NCBI GenBank assembly: GCA_007135795.1
Contig: SLIE01000369.1
Location: 1 to 10,538, forward strand
DNA: 10,538 nucleotides
Reading direction: 5' to 3'
From: Desulfobacterales bacterium
Lineage (GTDB): Bacteria; Desulfobacterota; Desulfobacteria; Desulfobacterales; Desulfosalsimonadaceae
A model generated the notes under the pieces. It did not search any database. It was not told the origin of the DNA and saw only the letters and a program-made list of their open reading frames with translations. A program made the position numbers and the translations under genes. This document shows, piece by piece, positions 1-7,972 of this stretch; the first letter of the stretch is position 1, and each line of letters begins with the position of its first letter.

Positions 1-25
1 AACTCTTTAATTTAAGGAGATTCAC

Positions 26-601
26 ATGGAAGATGTCTTTACTGTCTTTACCGCAAGCAAGCACTGTAAAGTTGCCTCCAAAACCATTATCAACTGGATT
101 GATGCCGGTTATATCAAGGCTTACCGTACTCCCGGGGGGCACCGCCGCATCAACCGAAAGGATTTGGAAGCCTTTATGCAAAAACAAGGTATCCCGATTC
201 CGGAAACCGTTGCGGAAGACAACCGGAAAAAAATTCTGGTCGTCGACGATGATCCCATCATTGTCGAGAGCATCGTCCAGTGCCTGGAAGAAGACGAACA
301 CGATTATGAAGTGATTTCTGCTGCGGACGGTTTCGAGGCGGGCCTTCAGGTAAATCATTTCAAGCCCGACCTGCTTATCCTCGATATCATGATGCCCGAT
401 ATCAAGGGATTTGATGTGTGCAAGAAAATTAAATCCACACCTGAAACCAAAGATACGAAAATTGTGATCCTTTCGGCTTATCTGGATGAAGAAAAGTTTG
501 CCCGGATGAAAGAATATGGTGCTGACGCCTGTTTTTCCAAGCCCCTTCCCCTTTCTCAACTAAAAGCGGAAGTCTCACGGCAGTTATCGATCAGGGATTA
601 G
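26..601 (+). CDS. MerR/excisionase-type HTH fused to a response-regulator receiver domain
   Basis: This 191-residue protein is probably a phosphorylation-controlled DNA-binding regulator. Residues about 5-55 resemble the MerR/excisionase (BldC-like) winged helix, with the typical wing motif TPGGHRR at 35-41. A short linker leads to a receiver domain at about 68-190. That domain has the acidic pair D74/D75, the predicted phospho-acceptor D120 in the LILDIMMPD motif, the switch residue S150 and the conserved K172 followed by P173. The order is the reverse of most response regulators, where the receiver comes first. An AAGGAGA ribosome site at 14-20 lies 5 nt before the ATG. The gene ends 33 nt before the metF-like gene on the same strand, so it may be co-transcribed and may control the operon. 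No histidine kinase is visible. Domain assignment is firm; the target genes are inference. Confidence 0.88.
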   Translation: MEDVFTVFTASKHCKVASKTIINWIDAGYIKAYRTPGGHRRINRKDLEAFMQKQGIPIPETVAEDNRKKILVVDDDPIIVESIVQCLEEDEHDYEVISAADGFEAGLQVNHFKPDLLILDIMMPDIKGFDVCKKIKSTPETKDTKIVILSAYLDEEKFARMKEYGADACFSKPLPLSQLKAEVSRQLSIRD

Positions 602-634
602 GGATATGGAAAATAACCAGCAAGGAGGTAATTC

Positions 635-1510
635 ATGAAACTCAGAGAAGCATTGAAAAAACGGCAATTCGTTGTAACCACCGAAGTTCAGGCACCGATC
701 GAGCAGGAAATGGATGAAATGATCCAGCACCTCAGCAAGATCCGTGGCCGCGTTGAAGGCGTGTCCCTGTCGGAAACCGAGTTCCAGGGGATTGTGGGGG
801 ATACAATCAAAACCTGCGAAGTTCTGAAACAAAATCGCTTCGAATCGATATACCAGACCACCACACGCGAAAAAAGCCGTATTCAGCTTCAAAAGGATTT
901 AATGGCGGCAAATCAGGCCGGAATCGATAACCTGCTCGTCTTTACCGAAGATTACCGAATCACCGGGGACAGCCTGCAGGAAATGATGTTTTTTCATGTG
1001 GATGCAGGAAAGCTTCAATCCGTGCTGGAACATATCAAAGAGGGACGAACCGTTGACGGCCAGGAGATCGAGGCAAAACCGGATTTTCTCCTGGGCTCAG
1101 GCGTTGAATCCAAGTGGGGCAAAGACGTGCCCGACCTGGAACTCCGGGAAATGGAAGAAATGACGAAAATGGGTACCGGGTATTTCCTGAGCACCCCTGT
1201 TTTCGACCTGGAAAGTTTCGAGAAATTTCTGAAACACACCAACACCTTCGGCGTGCCTGTTATTGCGGAAGTGCTTATTCTTCGAACAGCCGGCATGGCC
1301 CGTTTTCTAAACCGGCATCTGAAAAGCGGACTGGTACCCGAGTGGGTGATCCAAAAACTGGCCATGGCACAGGACAAGGAACAAGCCAGTATCGAGCTGT
1401 TTGCCGATACGGTCAAGGGGCTCAAACAATTATGTGACGGGGTCCATATCATAACAATCGGCGGGGAAGAAAAACTCAGGCACTACCTGGATGCCGCAAA
1501 GCTCAAATAG
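635..1510 (+). CDS. Divergent methylenetetrahydrofolate reductase-like protein (MetF paralogue 1)
   Basis: This is a 291-residue MetF-family TIM-barrel protein. Family membership is shown by the N-terminal VVTTEV segment with E17 at the usual catalytic Glu position, by TAGMARFLN in the second half, and by CDGVHI near the C terminus; the last two are also close matches in the second MetF of this window. Several active-site motifs differ. The flavin-site motif TGD is TED (104-106). The folate-contacting Gln, found in a TQ pair in the paralogue, is replaced by P188 in FLSTPVFD. The VTDHQ and TCRDRNR motifs of the paralogue are SLSET and TTTREKSR. The protein may therefore bind flavin or pterin differently, use another substrate, or act as a structural partner. 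The start is set by a strong AAGGAGGT at 622-629, 5 nt before the ATG. An 80-nt gap separates it from the NuoG-like gene. The family is confident; the reaction is not. Confidence 0.85.
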   Translation: MKLREALKKRQFVVTTEVQAPIEQEMDEMIQHLSKIRGRVEGVSLSETEFQGIVGDTIKTCEVLKQNRFESIYQTTTREKSRIQLQKDLMAANQAGIDNLLVFTEDYRITGDSLQEMMFFHVDAGKLQSVLEHIKEGRTVDGQEIEAKPDFLLGSGVESKWGKDVPDLELREMEEMTKMGTGYFLSTPVFDLESFEKFLKHTNTFGVPVIAEVLILRTAGMARFLNRHLKSGLVPEWVIQKLAMAQDKEQASIELFADTVKGLKQLCDGVHIITIGGEEKLRHYLDAAKLK

Positions 1511-1590
1511 CACCCAGGTGCAATACTATCAGAATTCTCCGTGCAAGGCTATGGCCCCTTCAACTGAAACGAAAATAAGGAGCCGCACCC

Positions 1591-4305
1591 GTGAAAAATA
1601 TTGTACTCACCATAAATGGGAAGAAAATATCGAGCCCGCCGGGCACCTCGATTCTTGAAGCGGCCGGGAAAAATGCAATTAAAATCCCCACCCTGTGCAG
1701 CCATGCGGACCTTGCCCCGCATGGCGCATGCCGGTTCTGCCTGGTTGAAGAAGAAAATACAGGGCGCCTCATGGCGTCCTGCGTAACGCCGGTCGCCCAG
1801 GACATGATCATCCAAACGGATTCGCCCCGGGTGACCGGACACCGGAAAAATATTGCCCGCCTCATGATTGCCGAACACCCGGAATCCTGTATCGTGTGCA
1901 ACAAGGGAAACCGGTGCGAACTGCGAATGGTTGCCGCACAATTGGGTGTGGCCGAAACCGGTCTTTACCCCATGCCCAACTACAAACCCTTTGAAACCAA
2001 CAACCCTTTTATTATCCGGGACCTGAGCAAATGCATCCTCTGCGGCAAATGCATCCGGGGGGATCACGAACTCGTGGCCGTGGGTGCCATCGATTACAAC
2101 GACCGTGGGTTTCCTTCCCGACCGGCTACCCTATACGGGCAACCCCTTGAGGCTTCAAACTGCACCTTTTGCGGCACCTGCGTCTCCCTCTGTCCCACCG
2201 GTGCCCTGTCGACCCACAATACCTTTTTTGTCGGCACCCCGCAACGAGAAGCGACCAGCATCTGCGGTTTCTGTAGCGCCGGGTGCAGCCTGACCATGGG
2301 AGTGGCCAGTCAGCACACCACCGGGGAGACGTTCATCGACCGGGTGGTCGAAGTCAGCCCATCCTCAGATATCGGCACGGTAAACGGTCCCACTCTTTGC
2401 GTCCGGGGACATTTCGCCCATGATTTTCTGCTCTCTCCCGACCGCCTGACACACCCCCTGATAAAACGCCCCAGCGAAGAAGGTGTTGCGTCATTGCAAC
2501 CCTGCAGTATCGATGAAGCTATTGCTACCATCGCCAGCCGGCTGGCCGACATAAAACGACTGCACGGTCCTGACAGTATCGGTTTTATCGGCTCAACCAA
2601 ATGCACCAATGAAGAAAACTACCTGTTCCAGAAAATTGCCCGGGTCATTTTTAATACCAACAACATCACCACATCCGGCATCCTCAACGGTCAGGCCCTG
2701 CTGCGCGAACTCGACCGAAAAACCCTGGATGCATCCAGGGTCAACCCGCTTTCCGGTCTTGAAAACGCCCAGGCCATCGTCACGATCCTTGCCGATCCCG
2801 ATCACAGTGTCCCTGTTGCCGGCTATCATATCAAAAGGGGCGTTAAAAAAGGTGCCCCCCTGGTCGCAATAGACCCTTACCGCACCGACATAGCTGCGTT
2901 TGGCACCATCTGGCTTCATCCGGAAAAATCAACCGAAAGCCAACCCCTGCCCCATGATATAATAAATGCCCTGGCCGCACGTCTTATCCATGAAAACGGT
3001 GCAGACCAGGCTTTCATGGACCAAAAAACCAATGACCCCCACGGATGGTTCGAAAACATCGTCTCCGTCAATCCGGACACATATGCCGTACAAGCCGGCG
3101 TTTCACCCGAAAAAATTAAAAAAGCCGCGGAAATGCTGAAGGGAAAAAAGATTGCCGTTGTGCTTCCCGGCGACCTCCTGGAAAGAAAAAACGGTAAAGA
3201 AATTTTCGACGCGGCATTCAATCTGGCATTGCTCACCGGCAGTATCGGCGATACCCACGCCGGCATTTTCATTCTTTCCCTGGAAAACAACCTGGCCGGT
3301 GCAATGGACATGGGGTGCGTGCCGGATATGCTCCCCGGACGGCGCCCCATTGAAAAGCCTGAAGAGAGAAAGATTCTCGAGGACTCCTGGCAGACCAGCC
3401 TCCCCACAAACCCGGGCATGGATATCCACGCAATGATCGAGGCGGCTGAAGCCGGAACGCTCAAAGCGCTCTATATCATGGGGGAAAATCTTCTGCGAAC
3501 CCTTCCCGATCCGGACCGTGTGCGAAGCGCGCTTGAAAAACTGGATTTCATTGTCGTACAGGAGATCATCCGAAACAAAACCGCCGAAATTGCCGACGTG
3601 ATTCTGCCGGCCGCAGCGTTTGCCGAAAAACAGGGATCGTTCACCAACATGGAAGGACGGCTCCAAAGCTTCGATGCAGTTGTTCCGCCTCCGGGTGATG
3701 CGCTGGCGGACTGGAAACTGCTGGCCATGCTTGCAGAAAAAAACGGGCATACTGAAGATTATACCACCGTTGAAAACATACAACGGGAAATACGCCAGAT
3801 CATACCTGGCTACAGTGAAATTGGCAGCCATCGCCAGGTGTGGGTAAGCCAACCGGAAACCAAACAATCGGAAACGTTTGCATTTGCGCCGCTTTCTGCA
3901 GCCAGGGCAACGACCACTGACAAAGACTATCCTTTTTCCGCCTTTATCGGAAACCTCAGGTGGCATTTGGGTTCCGGGACCCGAACCAGTCGGTCCGGCC
4001 GTATAAAGGCTTCGGGCAAAGCCGGAGAGATCGCAATTTCCACGAAAGATGCCCACGCCCTTGGCTTGAACAAAGGCAGCAAAGACGACGGGGGTGCCGT
4101 GATACGTCTGGTCTCGCCATTCGGTGCCGTCAGCCGGGCGTATGTGGTCGATCCGGCCGTCCCCCCGGGGCAGGTATTCATCCCCCAGGGCTTTTCCGGT
4201 AATGATCTTATGCAGATCACGGATTTCAGCGCCCTGAAAGATACCGGATCCGGTTGGCGAAATGTAAACGTGCGAATTGAAAAAATAATTTCCAGCACGG
4301 ATTAA
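1591..4305 (+). CDS. NuoG/formate-dehydrogenase-alpha-like iron-sulfur molybdopterin-fold protein lacking the catalytic Cys/Sec
   Basis: This 904-residue protein is probably a cytoplasmic electron-wiring subunit. Domains in order: plant-type [2Fe-2S] ferredoxin (C36, C47, C50, C64); NuoG-type His-Cys [4Fe-4S] (H96, C100, C103, C109); a two-cluster ferredoxin module (C148, C151, C154 and C191, C194, C197, C201); the [4Fe-4S] motif of the molybdopterin family (C225, C228, C232, C270); then the bis-MGD-type fold with a C-terminal pterin-binding domain (GNLRWHLGSGTRTSRSGR). Segments such as KCTNEENYLFQK match formate dehydrogenase closely. However, where that family has Cys/Sec-His after NNVDHCARL, this protein reads NNITTSGIL followed by N366-G367, so formate oxidation is unlikely. 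D158 replaces the fourth Cys of the first ferredoxin motif. The start is GTG, supported by TAAGGAG at 1576-1582, 8 nt upstream. It is followed directly by NuoE- and NuoF-like genes. Family is confident; the lack of catalysis is inferred. Confidence 0.9.
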   Translation: MKNIVLTINGKKISSPPGTSILEAAGKNAIKIPTLCSHADLAPHGACRFCLVEEENTGRLMASCVTPVAQDMIIQTDSPRVTGHRKNIARLMIAEHPESCIVCNKGNRCELRMVAAQLGVAETGLYPMPNYKPFETNNPFIIRDLSKCILCGKCIRGDHELVAVGAIDYNDRGFPSRPATLYGQPLEASNCTFCGTCVSLCPTGALSTHNTFFVGTPQREATSICGFCSAGCSLTMGVASQHTTGETFIDRVVEVSPSSDIGTVNGPTLCVRGHFAHDFLLSPDRLTHPLIKRPSEEGVASLQPCSIDEAIATIASRLADIKRLHGPDSIGFIGSTKCTNEENYLFQKIARVIFNTNNITTSGILNGQALLRELDRKTLDASRVNPLSGLENAQAIVTILADPDHSVPVAGYHIKRGVKKGAPLVAIDPYRTDIAAFGTIWLHPEKSTESQPLPHDIINALAARLIHENGADQAFMDQKTNDPHGWFENIVSVNPDTYAVQAGVSPEKIKKAAEMLKGKKIAVVLPGDLLERKNGKEIFDAAFNLALLTGSIGDTHAGIFILSLENNLAGAMDMGCVPDMLPGRRPIEKPEERKILEDSWQTSLPTNPGMDIHAMIEAAEAGTLKALYIMGENLLRTLPDPDRVRSALEKLDFIVVQEIIRNKTAEIADVILPAAAFAEKQGSFTNMEGRLQSFDAVVPPPGDALADWKLLAMLAEKNGHTEDYTTVENIQREIRQIIPGYSEIGSHRQVWVSQPETKQSETFAFAPLSAARATTTDKDYPFSAFIGNLRWHLGSGTRTSRSGRIKASGKAGEIAISTKDAHALGLNKGSKDDGGAVIRLVSPFGAVSRAYVVDPAVPPGQVFIPQGFSGNDLMQITDFSALKDTGSGWRNVNVRIEKIISSTD

Positions 4306-4346
4306 CCCAGGCGGTTGAATCCGGAATTACTGACAAGGAGCATTCA

Positions 4347-4832
4347 ATGGATCCCACACAATTCGATCCGGAAAAAATAAATGAAATCATAGAGCGGTAC
4401 CAGGACAAAAAATGGGGGTTGATTCCGTTGCTCCAGGATGTGCAGGAGACTATCGGCTTTATTCCGCCGGAATCGATCGAACCCATCGCCAATGCACTGC
4501 ACATGCACCCATCCCAGGTTCAGGGAGTTATTACTTTTTACTCGGGGTTTTCCCTGAAACCCAAGGGGCGATATGTCCTCAAGGTTTGCAGGGGAACGGC
4601 CTGCCATGTCAAGGGGAGCCGTTCCCTCCTGCGGATGATCCAACGGGACCTTCACCTGGAAGAAGGCGAAACCAGCCCGGATTACCAGTTCACCCTGGAA
4701 ACCGTGGCCTGCCTGGGGGCCTGTTTCCTGGCACCCACGATGATGGTCAATCGTGACTACTTTGGCAAACTCAATCCGACCAAAGTTACCTCCGTACTCA
4801 GTGAGTACAGTAAAGACAGCAAGGAGGCGTGA
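4347..4832 (+). CDS. NuoE-like thioredoxin-fold [2Fe-2S] subunit (NADH dehydrogenase 24 kDa type)
   Basis: This 161-residue protein has the length and pattern of NuoE/HydC/HndA-type subunits. An N-terminal helical part (the segment LIPLLQDVQETIGFIPPESI is characteristic) leads to a thioredoxin-like domain that should bind one [2Fe-2S] cluster through C81 and C86 (CRGTAC) and C122 and C126 (CLGAC). In the family this subunit sits on NuoF and, in bifurcating hydrogenases and formate dehydrogenases, belongs to the flavin-based bifurcation core. AAGGAG at 4335-4340 lies 6 nt before the ATG, 41 nt after the NuoG-like gene. Its last codons contain the ribosome site for the next gene, so the two are likely translationally coupled. 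The neighbouring fusion protein has a second thioredoxin-like [2Fe-2S] domain of its own, so this is not the only such cluster in the operon. Confidence 0.95.
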   Translation: MDPTQFDPEKINEIIERYQDKKWGLIPLLQDVQETIGFIPPESIEPIANALHMHPSQVQGVITFYSGFSLKPKGRYVLKVCRGTACHVKGSRSLLRMIQRDLHLEEGETSPDYQFTLETVACLGACFLAPTMMVNRDYFGKLNPTKVTSVLSEYSKDSKEA

Positions 4833-4837
4833 GCCCC

Positions 4838-7800
4838 ATGAAAAAACTCACATCCATAGGCCAGCTGGAATGGTTCCGCAATAAGATACTTGCGGATTCC
4901 GGCAAAAAAAGAATCGAAGTTCATGTGTGCATGACCGGCTGCCGGGCTTACGGTGCCGCCGCCTTTCGGGATGCACTGGCGGAAGCCGTAACCGATCGCG
5001 GCATGGACGAGGAAGTTGAAATCAGGTCGACCGGGTGCCACGGTTTCTGCGCCAAAGCCCCGGTTGTGGCCATCGAGCCCCTGGGCGTGCAATACCAGGA
5101 GGTCGATCCGTCGGATGCCGCCGAAATTGTCGACAAAACGCTGAAAAACAACCAACTCATCGAGCGGCTCGCATACCAGGACCCTAAAACCGGACAGTTC
5201 ATCTTTTACCGCAACCAGATACCGTTCTACCAGAAACAGCTCAGGCGGGTGCTTGCCAACTGCGGACGTATCGACCCCACGAAAATCGAGCACTACATCG
5301 CGGCCGGCGGGTACAAGGCGTTTATAAAAGCGCTTTCCAAAATGACGCCGGAAGCGGTTATCGAGGAAGTGGTCAATGCAAAGCTTCGCGGCCGGGGTGG
5401 TGCCGGTTTCCCTACAGGGATCAAGTGGCGTTTTGCCAGGCAGACCGAATCATGGCCCAAATACGTCGTCTGCAACGCGGACGAGGGGGACCCCGGCGCA
5501 TTCATGGACCGGGCGATCCTTGAAGGCGATCCCCATTCGGTCATCGAGGGGATGCTGATCGGGGGATACGCCATGGGAGCGGAATACGGCATTCTCTATG
5601 TCCGCGAAGAATACCCCATTGCCGTGGAACATTTATCCATTGCCCTGAAACAGTGTGAAGAACTCGGACTGATTGGAAAAAATATTTTAAATACCGGTTT
5701 TAACTTTGATCTATCCATAAAAATGGGGGCGGGCGCATTTGTGTGCGGCGAGGAGACCGCACTGATGGCTTCCATCGAAGGAAAGCGCGGCATGCCGAGA
5801 CCGAGGCCGCCGTTTCCGGCCCAGGCAGGCATTGAGGGCAAGCCGACCAACATAAACAACGTTGAAACACTGTCCAATATCCCGCTTATCATTAAAAACG
5901 GCTCCGGGTGGTATTCGGAAGTGGGGACCGAGGCCAGCAAGGGGACCAAGATCTTTTCCCTGGCCGGAAAGGTCAACAATACCGGCCTGGTGGAAGTCCC
6001 CATCGGAACCACTATCAAGGAAGTGGTCTTTGATATCGGCGGCGGCATTCCCAAGGGACGCCAGTTCAAAGCGGTTCAGATGGGAGGCCCGGCGGGCGGC
6101 TGCGTCCCATCCCGCTTCATGAACCTCCCCATCGATTACGATACCATCCAGCGGATCGGCGCCATCATGGGCTCGGGCGGGATGGTGGTCCTGGACGAAA
6201 ACAACTGCATGGTGGAAATCGCCCGATTCTTCCTCAACTTCACCCAGAGCGAGTCATGCGGAAAATGCGCCCCGTGTCGGCTCGGCACCACCCAGCTCCT
6301 GGAAACCCTCTCCGCCATAACCGAAGGTCGGGGGCGTATCGAGGATATTGAAAGCATCAAGGCGATCGGGGCTACCATGACGGAAGCCTCCTTATGCGGC
6401 CTTGGCCAGGCAAGCCCCAAACCGGCCCTTTCGACCCTGAAATACTTTGAAAACGAGTACCGGGAGCACATCCACGAACATCGCTGTGCCGGTGCAGTTT
6501 GTGATTCCATGGTCATCTCCGCGTGTCAGCACGCATGTCCGGCCGGCATCGATGTCCCCAACTATGTGGCAGCCATCGGCCAGGGGGATTACAAGGCGGC
6601 GGTGGAGATCATACGGGAAAGAAACCCTTTCACGGCTGTGTGCGGCCGCATATGCATTCACCCCTGTGAATATAAATGCCGGCGCGGGGAGCTTGATGAT
6701 CCGGTTGCCATCCGCGCGCTCAAACGATTTGCCTCGGATTGGTATTACGATGAGTACGGATCCGAGCGCGAGCCCTTTCCCGTTACTCGTCCCGAAAAAG
6801 TGGCGGTGGTGGGGGCAGGCCCCGCAGGACTCACCTGCGCTTACTTTCTGGCACAATTGGGGTATTCCACCACTGTTTTCGAGGCCCAACCGGTTGGGGG
6901 CGGGATGCTGGGAATCGCAGTTCCCGAGTTCCGGCTGCCAAGAAGGGTCATTGAAGCGGAAATCGATTACATTAAAAATGCCGGGGTTGAAATCAGGTAC
7001 AACGCCCCCATCGATGCCAATCACACCTTGAGCGACCTGATGAAGGAAGGGTATTCCGCAGTCTTCATCTCCGCAGGGGCCCAGGCCAGCAAACGGATCG
7101 GCATCCCCGGTGAAGAGGAAGATCTCGAAGGGCTGTATTACGGGCTCACTTTTCTGCGGGATATGCGGCTGGACAGTAATATCAGGCTTTCCGGCAAAAC
7201 CGTGGTCATCGGCGGCGGCAACGTGGCCATGGACGTGGCAAGAACCGCGCTTCGCGCCGGATCGTATGATGTCCAGCTCTTCTGCCTGGAAGCCCGCGAT
7301 GAAATGCCGGCCTGGGAAAAGGAAATCGAGGAGACCGTCGAGGAAGGAATCATCATCAATCCGTCCTGGATGCCGTCGCACATCGAGCATGAAGACGGAA
7401 AGGTCAAGGGGATCGGTTTTACCCGGTGCATCTCCGTGTTCAACCAGGAAGGGAACTTCAGTCCGGAATGCGATTTTACGGAAAGCCAGTTTGTCGATGC
7501 CGACAATATCATCATTTCCATCGGGCAGGCGCCGGACATGTCGTTTCTCCCCGAGGACACCCAGCTTGAACGGGCATTGTGGGGATCTTTGGCAGTGGAT
7601 GAAAACACGCTCTCCACAAACGTACCGGGTGTTTTCGCAGGTGGTGATTTCACCACCGGACCGACTTTCGTCATCCGGGCCATTGCGTCGGGACGGCGTG
7701 CAGCGCTCGCAATCGATAAATACCTGGCCGGCGACACGTCGAAAATCCGGATCCGCGACGAAAAATCCAGGTTCGTTCAGGATACCGGCCTGGCCTTGGA

Positions 7801-7972
7801 CGAGGAAGAGACCACGGAAGACAAACCCCGTATTTATATTGAAATGGAAGATGCCGAAGAACGGGTTTGCGATTTTCGTGAAGTGGAACGGGGATTTAAT
7901 GCGAGGGAAGCACACCTGGAAGCAAGACGATGCCTGCGGTGCGATCTTGAAAAAGAGAGGAGTGAATCATGA
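4838..7972 (+). CDS. NuoF-like NADH:FMN subunit fused to a GltD/NfnB-like NAD(P)-FAD oxidoreductase
   Basis: This is a 1044-residue fusion. Residues 25-110 form a thioredoxin-like [2Fe-2S] domain (C31, C35, C67, C71). Residues about 120-530 form a NuoF/HydB core: RGRGGAGFPTG (184-194) and CNADEGDPGAF (212-222) for FMN and NADH, GAGAFVCGEET (297-307), and a [4Fe-4S] site at C474, C477, C480, C520. The usual HydB ferredoxin tail is replaced by a GltD/NfnB-like module. That module has Cys-rich motifs (C550, C555, C563, C567; C602, C606, C610, C614), the FAD motif GAGPAG (659-664), the nucleotide motif GGGNVAMDVA (792-801), GGD at 935-937 and a terminal CLRC. Two pyridine-nucleotide sites are thus predicted in one chain. 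Fusion of these module types resembles the Sporomusa-type (Stn) transhydrogenase parts. ATG 4838 is chosen over GTG 4829 because AAGGAGG ends at 4827, too close for the GTG. Domains are confident; bifurcation is inference. Confidence 0.93.
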   Translation: MKKLTSIGQLEWFRNKILADSGKKRIEVHVCMTGCRAYGAAAFRDALAEAVTDRGMDEEVEIRSTGCHGFCAKAPVVAIEPLGVQYQEVDPSDAAEIVDKTLKNNQLIERLAYQDPKTGQFIFYRNQIPFYQKQLRRVLANCGRIDPTKIEHYIAAGGYKAFIKALSKMTPEAVIEEVVNAKLRGRGGAGFPTGIKWRFARQTESWPKYVVCNADEGDPGAFMDRAILEGDPHSVIEGMLIGGYAMGAEYGILYVREEYPIAVEHLSIALKQCEELGLIGKNILNTGFNFDLSIKMGAGAFVCGEETALMASIEGKRGMPRPRPPFPAQAGIEGKPTNINNVETLSNIPLIIKNGSGWYSEVGTEASKGTKIFSLAGKVNNTGLVEVPIGTTIKEVVFDIGGGIPKGRQFKAVQMGGPAGGCVPSRFMNLPIDYDTIQRIGAIMGSGGMVVLDENNCMVEIARFFLNFTQSESCGKCAPCRLGTTQLLETLSAITEGRGRIEDIESIKAIGATMTEASLCGLGQASPKPALSTLKYFENEYREHIHEHRCAGAVCDSMVISACQHACPAGIDVPNYVAAIGQGDYKAAVEIIRERNPFTAVCGRICIHPCEYKCRRGELDDPVAIRALKRFASDWYYDEYGSEREPFPVTRPEKVAVVGAGPAGLTCAYFLAQLGYSTTVFEAQPVGGGMLGIAVPEFRLPRRVIEAEIDYIKNAGVEIRYNAPIDANHTLSDLMKEGYSAVFISAGAQASKRIGIPGEEEDLEGLYYGLTFLRDMRLDSNIRLSGKTVVIGGGNVAMDVARTALRAGSYDVQLFCLEARDEMPAWEKEIEETVEEGIIINPSWMPSHIEHEDGKVKGIGFTRCISVFNQEGNFSPECDFTESQFVDADNIIISIGQAPDMSFLPEDTQLERALWGSLAVDENTLSTNVPGVFAGGDFTTGPTFVIRAIASGRRAALAIDKYLAGDTSKIRIRDEKSRFVQDTGLALDEEETTEDKPRIYIEMEDAEERVCDFREVERGFNAREAHLEARRCLRCDLEKERSES

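Noticed and set aside
1511..1520. Small hairpin CACC-CA-GGTG just after the first metF-like gene
   Set aside because: Four-base stem with a two-base loop and no T-run; too weak for a terminator, so the operon is taken as continuous.
3103..4056. 317-codon minus-strand open frame inside the NuoG-like gene
   Set aside because: It is antisense to a gene with clear Fe-S and pterin motifs, and its translation shows no recognisable domain.
1591..4305. Calling the large protein a functional formate dehydrogenase
   Set aside because: The catalytic Cys/Sec-His pair is replaced by Asn-Gly and no in-frame TGA is present.
4829..4837. GTG at 4829 as start of the NuoF-NfnB fusion
   Set aside because: The ribosome site AAGGAGG ends at 4827, leaving 1 nt; ATG 4838 has a 10-nt spacing and removes only three residues.
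6392..7915. 507-codon minus-strand open frame opposite the NfnB-like module
   Set aside because: Long but antisense to FAD/NAD(P) motifs in the + frame; a by-product of GC-biased codons.
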